Below, piece after piece: positions 17,567-26,999 of a stretch of 64,000 bases of DNA. Each line of letters starts with the position of its first letter. Position 1 is the first letter of the stretch. This stretch comes from CAVYUC01 sp963816685 (GTDB lineage: Bacteria > Bacteroidota > Bacteroidia > Bacteroidales > Prolixibacteraceae): positions 1-64,000 of the forward strand of contig CAWFMB010000033.1 of NCBI GenBank assembly GCA_963816685.1, read 5' to 3'. The position numbers and the translations under genes were made by a program. The notes beneath the pieces are model-generated. The model was not told the origin of the DNA, searched no databases, and worked only from the letters and a program-made list of their open reading frames with translations.

Positions 17567-20500
17567 TTGTTTAAAAGGGACAAAATTATCAAAAAAGGGT
17601 GGAAAATAGTATTTATCTGCATCGGGGTGATTCTCATGTTGTTGATTGGCGGATATATTGCACTGCAAAACAGCAGGGTTCAAACGCTGATTACACAAAA
17701 GCTGGCAAAGCAATTATCAGAAAGAATAAATTCCAAAGTAAGCATCGGAAAGGTTTATTTTTCCTTTTTCAATAAACTGGTACTCGAAGATGTTCTGCTG
17801 GAAGATCAGAAAAGCGACACCCTGTTTTACAGTCAAAAAATTACTGCTGAAATAGACAGCCTGAAATATAAAAAAAGAAAAGTTGCATTTGATGCCGTCA
17901 CATTTTCCGGCACCAAAGTTAATGTTGAAAAAGATACTACCGGTCAATTTAATTTCATGTTTGCAGTCGATTCACTCCGGACTCCCGGAAATTCGGGTGA
18001 ATCCTGGAAAATCAGCGCCAGTCAATTCAAATTTAACAACTCCGATATTGCATACATCGATTCCCGATTAAACACCGAAAGAAACTACTTTATAAATAAT
18101 CTAAACTTCAATATTTCAGATTTTAAACTGAACAAGGATTCGCTCAATTTCGAAATTGAGCAGCTTACAATGAACGATGGCAAAAATCTTGAAATTGAAA
18201 ATTTAAGTGCAAAAGTCAATACCACCAGTGATTCCATTGTAATTTCGGGTTTCAATATTGAAACACAGGTTTCAGCAATTCATAACAGTGAATTGAAAAT
18301 AGCATTTCCGGATTCGATGCAAAAATCTTTAAATTCGATGGAAATGGATTTAAATTTTTCAAGTTCGGTAATCAGTTTTTATGAACTGGCACAATTGATT
18401 CCGGCTTTGGAAGGAATGGATCAGGTTGTTGGTTTTTCGGGACAGATTTACGGAAAAATAAACGATTTGAAGGGTAAAAACCTGAAGTTGCAAACCGGAC
18501 AAAACACTTCGGCAGAGCTCGATTTATACGTGAATGATATTACAGATTCTGAAAACATGTACCTTTTTCTTGATCTGAAGAATGCACAAACTACATTTAA
18601 TGATCTGAGCAGTATAAAATTACCGGTCAGCTCTGGGCGAAAGCACCTTAAATTCCCTGAAAGTTTTTATGATGCCGGCATTCTTAGATATAAAGGAAAT
18701 TTTACTGGTTTTTTAACCGATTTTGTTGCATACGGAACGTTAACAAGTAAAATGGGAAGATTAACCACCGATGTGGCTGTTGTGCCAGAAGCAGCCGGAA
18801 AAATTAATTACCGCGGTAAAGTTGTTACAAAAAACTTCAGGTTTGGAGAACTTTTTCAGAATGATAATTTTGGCATGATAACTTTCGACGGAAGTATTGA
18901 TGGCAGTTTCAATCAAAGTACCCAGGAAGTTTATGGAAAATTCGATGGCGAAATTGCGCAATTTGAAGTGAATGGTTATAACTATGAAAATATTGAACTC
19001 GATGGAACATTAAATAATAAAATGTTTGATGGCATATTAAACATTGATGATCCAAATCTTAAATTTAACTTTGCCGGTCAGGTTAATCTAAATCCCGAAG
19101 TTCCGGTTTTCGACTTCCGTCTTAATCTAAAAAAAGCATTGCCCGGAAAACTGAACCTGAGTAAAAATTTCCCGGCATCAAATCTGTCGTTTTTTATGCT
19201 GGCAAATTTCAAAGGTAACAAAATTGATAACCTTGAAGGTTCGATTGTTTTGGCAGATGGTGTTTATTCAAACCGATACGGTACGTTGAATCTGGATGGA
19301 ATGGAACTGCAATCGGAACCTGACGGACCAAACGGAAAATTAATTTTTACATCCAATTTCTTTGATATTAATGTAACAGGTAAATATCATTTTCAAACGC
19401 TATTAAATGCTTTCGAAAAAAGTATTAACAAATATTTACCGGCAACCAATTACGAAAAGCTGGCGCAGGCCGGCAACAATAATTTTGAGTACATGATTGA
19501 GGCCAAAAACCTCGACAGTTTAACTGCTGTTTTTATGCCCGGTATTAAAGTTCTGACCCCATTCCTGCTTTATGGAAAACTAAATTCGGAACAATCGGTT
19601 TTCGAACTGGAAGGAAGTATTCCGGGAATCAGCACCAATACAATTATGGTGAAAGACATTTTTATTGGCAATGGTCCGCTTGACGATATTTATGCTTCAA
19701 AATTCAGGCTGGGGGAAGTAATCTTAAGAAATGGGATGAAACTTTACAATTTAACCATCGATTCAAAATTGTCAGAAAACGAAATCCAGAACCAGATTTC
19801 GTGGACAAATTATCATAAGTTAACTTACAGTGGCAGAATAATTACTAAAACAGTTTTTACCGAACCGGAAAATGGAAATCATCCGCACATTGAAATTGAA
19901 GGCTTCCCTACAAAAGTTTATATTGCCGATTCACTTTGGCAAATAGCACCTTTTACTGCAACTATCGACAGTTCCAAATTCGAAATAAATGATTTTAAAT
20001 TTTACAACGGAAAACAATCGGTAACTATAAACGGAACAATTGCTGAAGATATTTCGAGCCAACTTACTGCCAGTTTCGATAACATCAGTCTTTGGAGCCT
20101 TGATGAATATATGAACAAGGATTTTTCTCTGGGTGGTACCTTAAATGGCACTGCCGGAATTGCAGATTTCTATAACCAGCGTGTTGTTTTTTCGAATTTG
20201 ATAATTGAAGATTTTGTGTATAAAGATCAGGTAATCGGGAAAGTTTGGCTTACCAACAATTGGGATTTTTATAATGCTGCAGTAAATTCAGAAGTAAAAA
20301 TTGAAAAAAATGAACAGGAAAGTTTACATGCAAGCGGGTCATATCATCCTGATACCAAAAAACTTTTATATAATGCAGAAGTTGATCAATTGTCGGTGGT
20401 TGTACTCGAAACTATTCTGGGGAAAAATTTTTCCAACTTTCATGGTACGGCTTCCGGACATATGAAAATTGATGGAACTCCCGACAATTTTTCCATGAAT

Positions 20501-21970
20501 GGCGCATTGATGGCTACAAATGCAGGTTTGACCATTGATTTCACACAGGTAAAATATAATTTTTCAGATTCAGTATATTTTAAAGGAGATACTATTCTTT
20601 TCGATAAAATAAATATTTTAGATGAAAGGGGAAATTCAGGAATATTTGATGGAACTATTGTACATCAAAACTTCAAGCATATGGAATATAATCTGTCTGT
20701 TGTTTCGCAAAGGATTTTGGCTTTTAACACCACTCCGCGTGATAATAATGAATTTTTCGGTCAGGTAGTTGCAAACGGCCGTCTCGATATTACCGGCCGC
20801 GGAAACAGTGTCAATCTTACCGGTACTGCTTCAACATTAAATGGCACAAATGTTAATATATCTCTTGAACCGGAAGGTGAAATTGAGCGGTACGATTTTA
20901 TCCGGTTTGTTTCCAAAGAAGAATCGGAAAAACAGGAATTTACATTTCCGGAGAAAAATGATGACAGCTTCAGTTTAAACCTATCGATACATGCCACTCC
21001 GGATGCCAGAGTACAGCTGATTTACAATTCGCAAATCGGCGACGTAATAAAGGCACAAGGCGAAGGATATTTATTATTTGGAATTGATAAGGAGGGAAAC
21101 ATTACTCTTTCAGGAAATTATACAGTTGAAAAAGGAGATTATCTTTTTACCCTGCAAAATGTTATTAATAAACGCTTCAGCATCGAACAAGGCGGAACAA
21201 TAGTTTGGTCGGGTAATCCGTATGATGCTGTAATTGATATTAATGCTGTTTATAAACTAAAAGCATCTGTGTATGATTTGCTGGCGAATATTTACAACAA
21301 TGTTTATCAAAATCAACGCATTCCTGTTGATTGTAAAATTCTTCTTTCCGAAAACCTATCGAATCCGGAAATTCAGTTTGAAATTGATTTTCCAACTGTG
21401 GATTCTCGGTTAACCAACGAGTTGCGACAGTATTTTAACACACAGGAAGAGATGAATAAACAAATGTTATCGCTGGTAGTGCTTGGAAAATTTTATGTAC
21501 CTGAATATATGCGTGGAACTTATGAGGCACAAAATCCGAATTTAATAGGAACTACTGCAAGCGAACTTTTTTCGAATCAGCTAAGTAACTGGCTTTCCCA
21601 AATAAATAATAATGTTGATATCGGTTTTAATTACCGTCCGGGCAATCAGATAACCGATGATGAAATTGAACTGGCCCTGAGCACTCAAATGTTTAATGAT
21701 CGGGTTACAATCAATGGGAACATTGGAAATAATGTAAATCCATATTCAAGCAATAACAGCCAGTTGGTTGGAGATTTTGAAGTGAATGTAAAACTTAATC
21801 CAAGTGGAAAAGTTCAATTAAAAGCATATAACCGGTCAAACAACAATCTTATTTACGAAACTTCGCCTTATACGCAGGGAGTTGGTTTTTCATTTACTGA
21901 GGAGTACAATTCATTTAAACAATTGCTGAACAAATTAACTGCCATTTTTGCAAAAAAAGAAGAAAATTAA
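17567..21970 (+). CDS. tamB: TamB-like translocation and assembly module / AsmA-like envelope protein
   Basis: Large (1467-residue) inner-membrane-anchored periplasmic protein of the TamB/DUF490 class. The family is thought to form a beta-taco groove that carries phospholipids or assists barrel-protein assembly between the two membranes. One N-terminal TM segment (about residues 12-32, IVFICIGVILMLLIGGYIAL) is followed by a very long beta-rich repeat region. The conserved DUF490-like C-terminal portion is at about 1090-1450 (GEGYLLFGIDKEGNITLSGNYTV, DFPTVDSRLTNELRQYF, LSQINNNVDIGFNYRPG). The frame has no early ATG: initiation is probably the TTG at 17567, just after an in-frame stop; the next internal ATG would cut into the TM helix. 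No TamA neighbour is present. Confidence 0.88.
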   Translation: MFKRDKIIKKGWKIVFICIGVILMLLIGGYIALQNSRVQTLITQKLAKQLSERINSKVSIGKVYFSFFNKLVLEDVLLEDQKSDTLFYSQKITAEIDSLKYKKRKVAFDAVTFSGTKVNVEKDTTGQFNFMFAVDSLRTPGNSGESWKISASQFKFNNSDIAYIDSRLNTERNYFINNLNFNISDFKLNKDSLNFEIEQLTMNDGKNLEIENLSAKVNTTSDSIVISGFNIETQVSAIHNSELKIAFPDSMQKSLNSMEMDLNFSSSVISFYELAQLIPALEGMDQVVGFSGQIYGKINDLKGKNLKLQTGQNTSAELDLYVNDITDSENMYLFLDLKNAQTTFNDLSSIKLPVSSGRKHLKFPESFYDAGILRYKGNFTGFLTDFVAYGTLTSKMGRLTTDVAVVPEAAGKINYRGKVVTKNFRFGELFQNDNFGMITFDGSIDGSFNQSTQEVYGKFDGEIAQFEVNGYNYENIELDGTLNNKMFDGILNIDDPNLKFNFAGQVNLNPEVPVFDFRLNLKKALPGKLNLSKNFPASNLSFFMLANFKGNKIDNLEGSIVLADGVYSNRYGTLNLDGMELQSEPDGPNGKLIFTSNFFDINVTGKYHFQTLLNAFEKSINKYLPATNYEKLAQAGNNNFEYMIEAKNLDSLTAVFMPGIKVLTPFLLYGKLNSEQSVFELEGSIPGISTNTIMVKDIFIGNGPLDDIYASKFRLGEVILRNGMKLYNLTIDSKLSENEIQNQISWTNYHKLTYSGRIITKTVFTEPENGNHPHIEIEGFPTKVYIADSLWQIAPFTATIDSSKFEINDFKFYNGKQSVTINGTIAEDISSQLTASFDNISLWSLDEYMNKDFSLGGTLNGTAGIADFYNQRVVFSNLIIEDFVYKDQVIGKVWLTNNWDFYNAAVNSEVKIEKNEQESLHASGSYHPDTKKLLYNAEVDQLSVVVLETILGKNFSNFHGTASGHMKIDGTPDNFSMNGALMATNAGLTIDFTQVKYNFSDSVYFKGDTILFDKINILDERGNSGIFDGTIVHQNFKHMEYNLSVVSQRILAFNTTPRDNNEFFGQVVANGRLDITGRGNSVNLTGTASTLNGTNVNISLEPEGEIERYDFIRFVSKEESEKQEFTFPEKNDDSFSLNLSIHATPDARVQLIYNSQIGDVIKAQGEGYLLFGIDKEGNITLSGNYTVEKGDYLFTLQNVINKRFSIEQGGTIVWSGNPYDAVIDINAVYKLKASVYDLLANIYNNVYQNQRIPVDCKILLSENLSNPEIQFEIDFPTVDSRLTNELRQYFNTQEEMNKQMLSLVVLGKFYVPEYMRGTYEAQNPNLIGTTASELFSNQLSNWLSQINNNVDIGFNYRPGNQITDDEIELALSTQMFNDRVTINGNIGNNVNPYSSNNSQLVGDFEVNVKLNPSGKVQLKAYNRSNNNLIYETSPYTQGVGFSFTEEYNSFKQLLNKLTAIFAKKEEN

Positions 21971-22120
21971 CACATATTGTATAACATAAATTAAAAAAAC
22001 AGAAGATAAGGAGCTGAATTTCAATTGTTCAATTTGCTTTTCAAGCATTTTTTGCAGCATTTACAGTCAAAAAAGTGTTTAAAAATTGAAGGAAATCTTA
22101 TTTATCTAAAACCTTTATTC

Positions 22121-22128
22121 TATTTTTG
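22121..22128 (+). promoter_or_regulatory. nhaD -7 promoter box
   Basis: TATTTTTG matches TAnnTTTG, 37 nt upstream of the nhaD ATG. No TTTG at proper spacing was seen. Confidence 0.4.
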
Positions 22129-22165
22129 AAACTGTTTTTTTACATAAACCTGTAAATCTGAAAAT

Positions 22166-23545
22166 ATGTTTATTTTAATGGTAGTTGTTTTTGTTCTGGG
22201 TTATACTGCTATTGCCCTCGAACATCCGTTAAAGATCGATAAAGCAGCCTCAGCGTTAATAATCGGAACATTGTGTTGGGTAATTTATATGCTGGGTGCC
22301 GAGAATATCCTTAGCATGGGTTATAGTCCGGCATGGGCCAGTTTTCAGGCTTTGCACCCGGATGTTCATGGTATGGAAGCCATTCATGAATTTCTTGTGG
22401 AATTTGAAATCATCAGACACATTGGTGAAATAAGTGAAATTTTGTTCTTTCTGCTTGGTGCAATGACAATTGTGGAAGTTGTAGATCAGCATGAAGGTTT
22501 TAAAATTATAACCGACAGGATTAGAACCACCAACAAAGTTAAACTTTTATGGATACTAAGCTTTCTGACGTTTTTCATGTCCGCACTTCTCGATAATCTT
22601 ACAACAACAATTGTTTTGGTGGCACTTTTGCGCAAACTTGTAGATGACAAACAAACCCGCTGGTTTTTCGCAAGTATGGTTGTATTGGCTGCAAATGCCG
22701 GCGGAGCATGGTCGCCAATCGGTGATGTTACTACCATAATGCTTTGGATAGGAAATCAGGTAACAGCTTTGCGGATTATTGAAGGAGTAATTTTGCCCAG
22801 CCTTGCCTGTATGATTGTCCCTTTAATTATTCTTTCATTTACTATGAAAGGAAATGTGAACCGACCGGAAGTTTCCGATAATGGACAAGATGTAACCACA
22901 TTTAAGGAACAAATTCTTTTTCTCATACTTGGAGTAGGTGGTTTATTGTTTGTTCCGGTTTTTAAAACTGTTACACATTTACCGCCGTATATGGGAATGC
23001 TGCTTTCATTGGGAATAATTTGGGTTTTTGGAGAAATCATTCACCGGAATAAGCCAAGGAAGATAAAAAACAAACTGAAAGTAGTTGCTATTTTGCAGCG
23101 GGTTGATGTTCCAACGGTATTATTCTTTTTGGGAATCTTATCTGCCGTTGCTGCACTTCAATCTGCAGGTCATTTAGCAATATTATCTCGTTTTCTGGAT
23201 GAAAAGCTCGGTAATATTTATTTAATTGATATAGCCATTGGAATTTTATCTTCCATTGTTGATAACGTTCCACTTGTTGCCGGGGCAATGGGAATGTATC
23301 CAATTGCTGAAGCAGGAGCAACAGGATACAGTGCATTTTTTGTCCAGGATGGACTTTTTTGGGAGTTTCTTGCCTACACTGCCGGTACAGGTGGAAGTAT
23401 TTTAATCATTGGTTCTGCGGCAGGTGTGGCAGCAATGGGGCTCGAGAAAATTGATTTTATTTGGTACCTGAAAAAGATTTCGTGGCTGGCCTTAATTGGT
23501 TATCTTGCAGGTTCGGCTGTTTATTTCCTGTTATTCGGAATTTAA
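22166..23545 (+). CDS. nhaD: Na+/H+ antiporter NhaD
   Basis: 459-residue integral membrane protein of the ion transporter superfamily (ArsB/NhaD branch) with about 12-13 helices. It is expected to exchange Na+ or Li+ for H+. Visible family segments: SALLDNLTTTIVLVALLRKL (helix-loop with Asn/Thr) and ANAGGAWSPIGDVTTIMLWI, with the mirror half ILSSIVDNVPLVAGAMGMYP and GTGGSILIIGSAAGVAAMG. Typical NhaD proteins are slightly longer at the N-terminus, but here the ATG at 22166 immediately starts the first helix. It is a single gene with a -7 box 37 nt upstream and a hairpin terminator downstream. Confidence 0.93.
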   Translation: MFILMVVVFVLGYTAIALEHPLKIDKAASALIIGTLCWVIYMLGAENILSMGYSPAWASFQALHPDVHGMEAIHEFLVEFEIIRHIGEISEILFFLLGAMTIVEVVDQHEGFKIITDRIRTTNKVKLLWILSFLTFFMSALLDNLTTTIVLVALLRKLVDDKQTRWFFASMVVLAANAGGAWSPIGDVTTIMLWIGNQVTALRIIEGVILPSLACMIVPLIILSFTMKGNVNRPEVSDNGQDVTTFKEQILFLILGVGGLLFVPVFKTVTHLPPYMGMLLSLGIIWVFGEIIHRNKPRKIKNKLKVVAILQRVDVPTVLFFLGILSAVAALQSAGHLAILSRFLDEKLGNIYLIDIAIGILSSIVDNVPLVAGAMGMYPIAEAGATGYSAFFVQDGLFWEFLAYTAGTGGSILIIGSAAGVAAMGLEKIDFIWYLKKISWLALIGYLAGSAVYFLLFGI

Positions 23546-23627
23546 TCTTTCAATACTAAATTGTTCATAACTTGTATTTTGAACTTCCAATTCGAATAAA
23601 TGCTTTTTAAAATAATAGTTAATTTAG

Positions 23628-23661
23628 CGAGGTATAATATTTAGAGCTATACCTCGTTTTC
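23628..23661 (+). terminator. nhaD rho-independent terminator
   Basis: CGAGGTATA (23628-23636) pairs perfectly with TATACCTCG (23648-23656), with an 11-nt loop and a following TTTT. It sits about 80 nt after the nhaD stop and just before exbB. Confidence 0.75.
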
Positions 23662-23696
23662 ATTTAAGTTTAACAGAAAAATAACTGTAAATACCA

Positions 23697-24389
23697 ATGT
23701 TAAGATTATTAATGATTCAGGCTGATTTATCTACGCAGATGGATTCGTTAGCCACAGAACCTGAAGGAATTACAACCAAATTTATTGACATGGCTTTTAA
23801 AGGAGGCTGGATAATGATTCCGATTATCCTTTTGTCGATTATTGCAGTTTATATTTTCTTCGATCGTTATTTTGCAATAAAAAAAGCAGGAAAATTCGAT
23901 CCGGGCCTTCTGGAAAAAATTAAAATTTATATTTCCAGTGGAAGAATTGACGAAGCCACAGCCCTTTGCCGGAGCAATTCAAATCCGGCAGCACGGATGC
24001 TGGAAAAAGGGATAAGCCGGATTGGCCGTCCTTTAAACGATGTAAATGCTGCAATTGAAAATGTTGGCAACCTCGAAATTTCGAAACTCGAAAAAGGACT
24101 TCCTATGCTCGCATCAGTTGCAGGTGGTGCACCTATGTTGGGTTTTCTCGGAACAGTTATGGGTATGATCCAGGCATTTTATGATATGGCAAATGCAGGA
24201 AATAATATCGATGTAACGCTTCTTTCCACAGGTATTTATCAGGCAATGGTAACAACAGTAACCGGTTTAACAGTTGGTATTATCGCATATTTTGCTTATA
24301 ATATACTGGTGGCGAATGTAGAAAAAGTGGTTTTTAAAATGGAGGCAACCACTTCTGAATTTATGGATTTGTTAAATGAACCAGTATAA
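23697..24389 (+). CDS. exbB: MotA/TolQ/ExbB proton channel family protein
   Basis: Proton-channel subunit of an energy-transduction complex that powers TonB-dependent outer-membrane transport. 230 residues: a short periplasmic N-terminus, a first TM helix near 38-57 (IMIPIILLSIIAVYIFFDRY), a cytoplasmic loop, then two TM helices near 138-162 and 180-205. The conserved family segment is GLPMLASVAGGAPMLGFLGTVMGMI, with the VTTVTGLTVGIIAY block after it. It starts a three-gene operon exbB-exbD-tonB (14-nt and 1-nt-overlap junctions). TolQ is the alternative name; the TonB partner downstream favours ExbB. Confidence 0.92.
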   Translation: MLRLLMIQADLSTQMDSLATEPEGITTKFIDMAFKGGWIMIPIILLSIIAVYIFFDRYFAIKKAGKFDPGLLEKIKIYISSGRIDEATALCRSNSNPAARMLEKGISRIGRPLNDVNAAIENVGNLEISKLEKGLPMLASVAGGAPMLGFLGTVMGMIQAFYDMANAGNNIDVTLLSTGIYQAMVTTVTGLTVGIIAYFAYNILVANVEKVVFKMEATTSEFMDLLNEPV

Positions 24390-24403
24390 AATAACTCACA
24401 GAA

Positions 24404-24814
24404 ATGGCATTAAAACGCAGGAATAAAGTAAATGCAGCTTTTAGCATGTCGTCAATGACTGACATTGTTTTTCTGCTGCTCATATTTTTTATGGTGACAT
24501 CTACTTTGGTTGCGCCTAATGCACTAAAACTTCTGTTGCCGCAAAGCAACAATCAAACTGCGGCAAAACCTATTACAACAATTTCAATTACAAAAGATTT
24601 AAAATATTACATAAACGATAACGGGCAGTTAAAACGTGTCGCGTTTCAGGAAATTGAACCTTTTTTACAAAACAGATACGGAGTAGGAAACGATGATATC
24701 TTTATTTCATTACATGCTGATAAATCTGTTGCCTGGGAAGAGGTGGTTAAAATTATGAATATTGCCCGACGGAATAAGTATAAAATGATAGCAGCAACAT
24801 CAGCGGAGAATTAA
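24404..24814 (+). CDS. exbD: biopolymer transport protein ExbD/TolR
   Basis: 136 residues with a short cytoplasmic N-terminus, the hallmark SSMTDIVFLLLIFFMVTS single TM helix (about 15-33) with the proton-relay Asp in MTDIVF, and a periplasmic domain of ExbD type (VAPNALKLLLPQS onward). It pairs with the ExbB just upstream and with the TonB-like protein whose ATG overlaps its TAA (TAATG), implying translational coupling. Confidence 0.93.
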   Translation: MALKRRNKVNAAFSMSSMTDIVFLLLIFFMVTSTLVAPNALKLLLPQSNNQTAAKPITTISITKDLKYYINDNGQLKRVAFQEIEPFLQNRYGVGNDDIFISLHADKSVAWEEVVKIMNIARRNKYKMIAATSAEN

Positions 24815-25830
24815 TGGGATTTTATGATAAACATAAAAGAGGAATTATAGGGACAGTTATTTTTCATACAATTGTCCTGCTATTACTCATTTTTCTTGGT
24901 TTCTTCACCCCGCTGCCACTACCGGGAGAAGAAGGAATTCTTGTAAACTTTGGGAATTCAGATAATGGTATGGGAGAACGGGAACCTGCTCCCCAAAGGA
25001 GCAAACCTGAACCTGTACAGCCTGTTCAGCAGGAAACACAACAGGAAGAAACGCCTCCGCCACAAACAACACCTCCCCCTCCTTCGCAACCCGAACCAAA
25101 ACCAGCCGAAGATGTTGCAATGACTCAGGATTATGAAGAGACAGCCCGGATTGAAGCTGCTGAACGTAAAAAACGGGAAGAGGAAAAAAAACGAAAACAA
25201 CAGGTAGAAACAGAAAAACGCAGACAACAGGAAATAGAACGCCAGCGGCAAGCTGAAGTAGAACGTCAGCGACAGGCAGAAATTGAACGGCAAAGACAAG
25301 CAGAACTCGAACAGCAGCGTAAAGCTGAAGCTGAGCGAAAAAAACTGGCTGAAGAAAAACAAAAAATAGAAGAAATAAATTCCCGGGCGCAGGGGGCTTT
25401 TGGGAATAGTGGTTCGGGCAACGGCGGACAAGGAAACAGTGACGGAAAAAGCCAGGGAGCGACATTCCCAGGTGGCAACCAGGGAGTTCCTGCCGGCGAT
25501 CCGAATGCAGGCGGATATGGACAGGGAGGAAGTGGCTCGGGAAATCAAGGTACTGGTCCTTCATTCAGCCTTTCCGGACGTTCAGCAAAATCACTGCCCC
25601 GGCCTGCTTATCCAGGAAATGACGAAGGTGTCGTTGTAGTTAAAATAACTGTTGACAAATATGGTAAAGTTACAGCAGCTGAACCAGGAGTTCGCGGAAC
25701 CACAATTATGAACCAGAAATTCTGGAATGAAGCAAAACAAGCGGCTCTTAAAGCCAGCTTCAATACCGATGAAAGTGCGCCTGCATTTCAAACCGGAACA
25801 ATTACTTATCGCTTCCGTCTCGGGCAATAA
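24814..25830 (+). CDS. tonB: TonB-like energy transducer
   Basis: 338 residues. A single N-terminal TM anchor (about 10-30, GTVIFHTIVLLLLIFLGFF) is followed by a Pro/Gln/Glu-rich periplasmic stretch, then a strongly charged E/R/Q/K coiled coil (about 105-190, repeats of E-RQRQAE) reminiscent of TolA. A Gly/Asn/Ser-rich linker (about 195-250) follows, then a TonB C-terminal domain (RPAYPGNDEGVVVVKITVDKYGKV ... TGTITYRF). This domain contacts the TonB box of outer-membrane receptors. The TolA-like middle makes Tol-Pal membership conceivable, but the C-terminus is TonB type. The antisense frames over the coiled coil are composition artefacts. Confidence 0.9.
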   Translation: MGFYDKHKRGIIGTVIFHTIVLLLLIFLGFFTPLPLPGEEGILVNFGNSDNGMGEREPAPQRSKPEPVQPVQQETQQEETPPPQTTPPPPSQPEPKPAEDVAMTQDYEETARIEAAERKKREEEKKRKQQVETEKRRQQEIERQRQAEVERQRQAEIERQRQAELEQQRKAEAERKKLAEEKQKIEEINSRAQGAFGNSGSGNGGQGNSDGKSQGATFPGGNQGVPAGDPNAGGYGQGGSGSGNQGTGPSFSLSGRSAKSLPRPAYPGNDEGVVVVKITVDKYGKVTAAEPGVRGTTIMNQKFWNEAKQAALKASFNTDESAPAFQTGTITYRFRLGQ

Positions 25831-25927
25831 TCATAAATTCAGCATCATTTGATCCTGTTGTTTTCGATGATAAAAATCAATGATTTATTCTTCAATTTTG
25901 ATGTGCTTTGCATTAAAAATTGAAAAA

Positions 25928-26854
25928 ATGGCATTCCTTTCAAAACAAAAAATATTCAGTACAAAATGGGTCACCGATTATTTATTTATAATTATCGGTT
26001 CATTCATTCTGGCAACAGGTTATGTTTATTTTATTTCGCCGCACAAGATAGTTCCGGGAGGTGTTTACGGAATTGCAATAGTTGTTCACTATCTTACTCA
26101 GGATACATTTTCATTCTGGCCCAATGGCATTCCAATAGGGTTGTTTGGATTGGTACTGAATATTCCGCTTACCATTGCCGGTATCAAAATTCTTGGACCC
26201 AGGTTCGGAATTAAAACAATTGTTGGATTTGTTCTTTCTTCTGTTTTTATCGATGGTATTACATACCTGCGCCCCGATGGTGATTTACCTCTTGTTGATG
26301 ATGTATTGCTTTCGTGCGTGTTTGCAGGTGTTTTGGTTGGATTTGGATTAGGCCTGATTTTTAAATCGCGTGCCACTTCAGGAGGTTCCGATATTATTGC
26401 CATGATTATTGCAAAACATACTCGTCTGCAGCTAGGTAAACTTATGATATATGTTGATTCGGTTATTGTTCTTTTAGGATTGGCAGCTTTTCGTGACTGG
26501 CATATTCCTTTGTATTCGTGGGTGGTTATTTACATTACCGGAAAAGCTATTGATTTAACACTTGAAGGTTCGAATTACAACAAAGCACTGCTAATCGTTT
26601 CACATAAACATGCTGAAATTAAAAATAAAATAATAAACGACCTTGAACGTGGTGGTACTTATTTAAAAGGCGAAGGATTATATACGGGTGAAAAAAAGCG
26701 TCTTATTTATACAGTTGTAAGCCGCAGGGAAGTAGCTATTCTGGAGGAATACATAAACAGAATTGATCCGGATGCATTCATTACTGTAATGGATGCCCGG
26801 GAAATTCTCGGTGAAGGATTTCAAAGCCTGCGCAAAAAAGTTGAAAAGGATTAA
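25928..26854 (+). CDS. YitT family membrane protein (DUF161 plus DUF2179)
   Basis: 308 residues from the ATG at 25928 (MAFLSKQK), preferred over the upstream ATG at 25880 because it fits family starts. About five TM helices (DYLFIIIGSFILATGYVYF onward), with family motifs PGGVYGIAIV and RATSGGSDIIA, and YSWVVIYITGKAIDLTLEG at the end of the membrane part. The C-terminal soluble DUF2179 domain (KALLIVSHKHAEI ... YTVVSRREV ... DPDAFITVMDAREILG) may bind a ligand. Function of the family is unknown, though it is sometimes suggested to be a transporter. It lies 97 nt after tonB and may be a separate unit. Confidence 0.88.
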   Translation: MAFLSKQKIFSTKWVTDYLFIIIGSFILATGYVYFISPHKIVPGGVYGIAIVVHYLTQDTFSFWPNGIPIGLFGLVLNIPLTIAGIKILGPRFGIKTIVGFVLSSVFIDGITYLRPDGDLPLVDDVLLSCVFAGVLVGFGLGLIFKSRATSGGSDIIAMIIAKHTRLQLGKLMIYVDSVIVLLGLAAFRDWHIPLYSWVVIYITGKAIDLTLEGSNYNKALLIVSHKHAEIKNKIINDLERGGTYLKGEGLYTGEKKRLIYTVVSRREVAILEEYINRIDPDAFITVMDAREILGEGFQSLRKKVEKD

Positions 26855-26962
26855 TTTGCAGCCAGCAAAAACAGATTCTCCGTTTACATGTTTTTTTCCC
26901 AGTTTGGCCGAAAAAAAATATATAAACTACCAAAATTCACCTTTCCTCAAATTTCATTTTTA

Positions 26963-26970
26963 TAACTTTG
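26963..26970 (+). promoter_or_regulatory. -7 box of the patatin gene
   Basis: TAACTTTG matches TAnnTTTG and lies 29 nt before the ATG at 27000. This supports that start over the upstream extension of the frame, which would begin within the preceding gene. Confidence 0.5.
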
Positions 26971-26999
26971 GTGAAGTTCAGAAAGTATCAGTTTATGCC

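Noticed and set aside
24905..25564. Antisense 196-219-codon frames over tonB
   Set aside because: Caused by the E/R/Q/K-rich coiled-coil codon composition; no family features, and the sense strand is a clear TonB.
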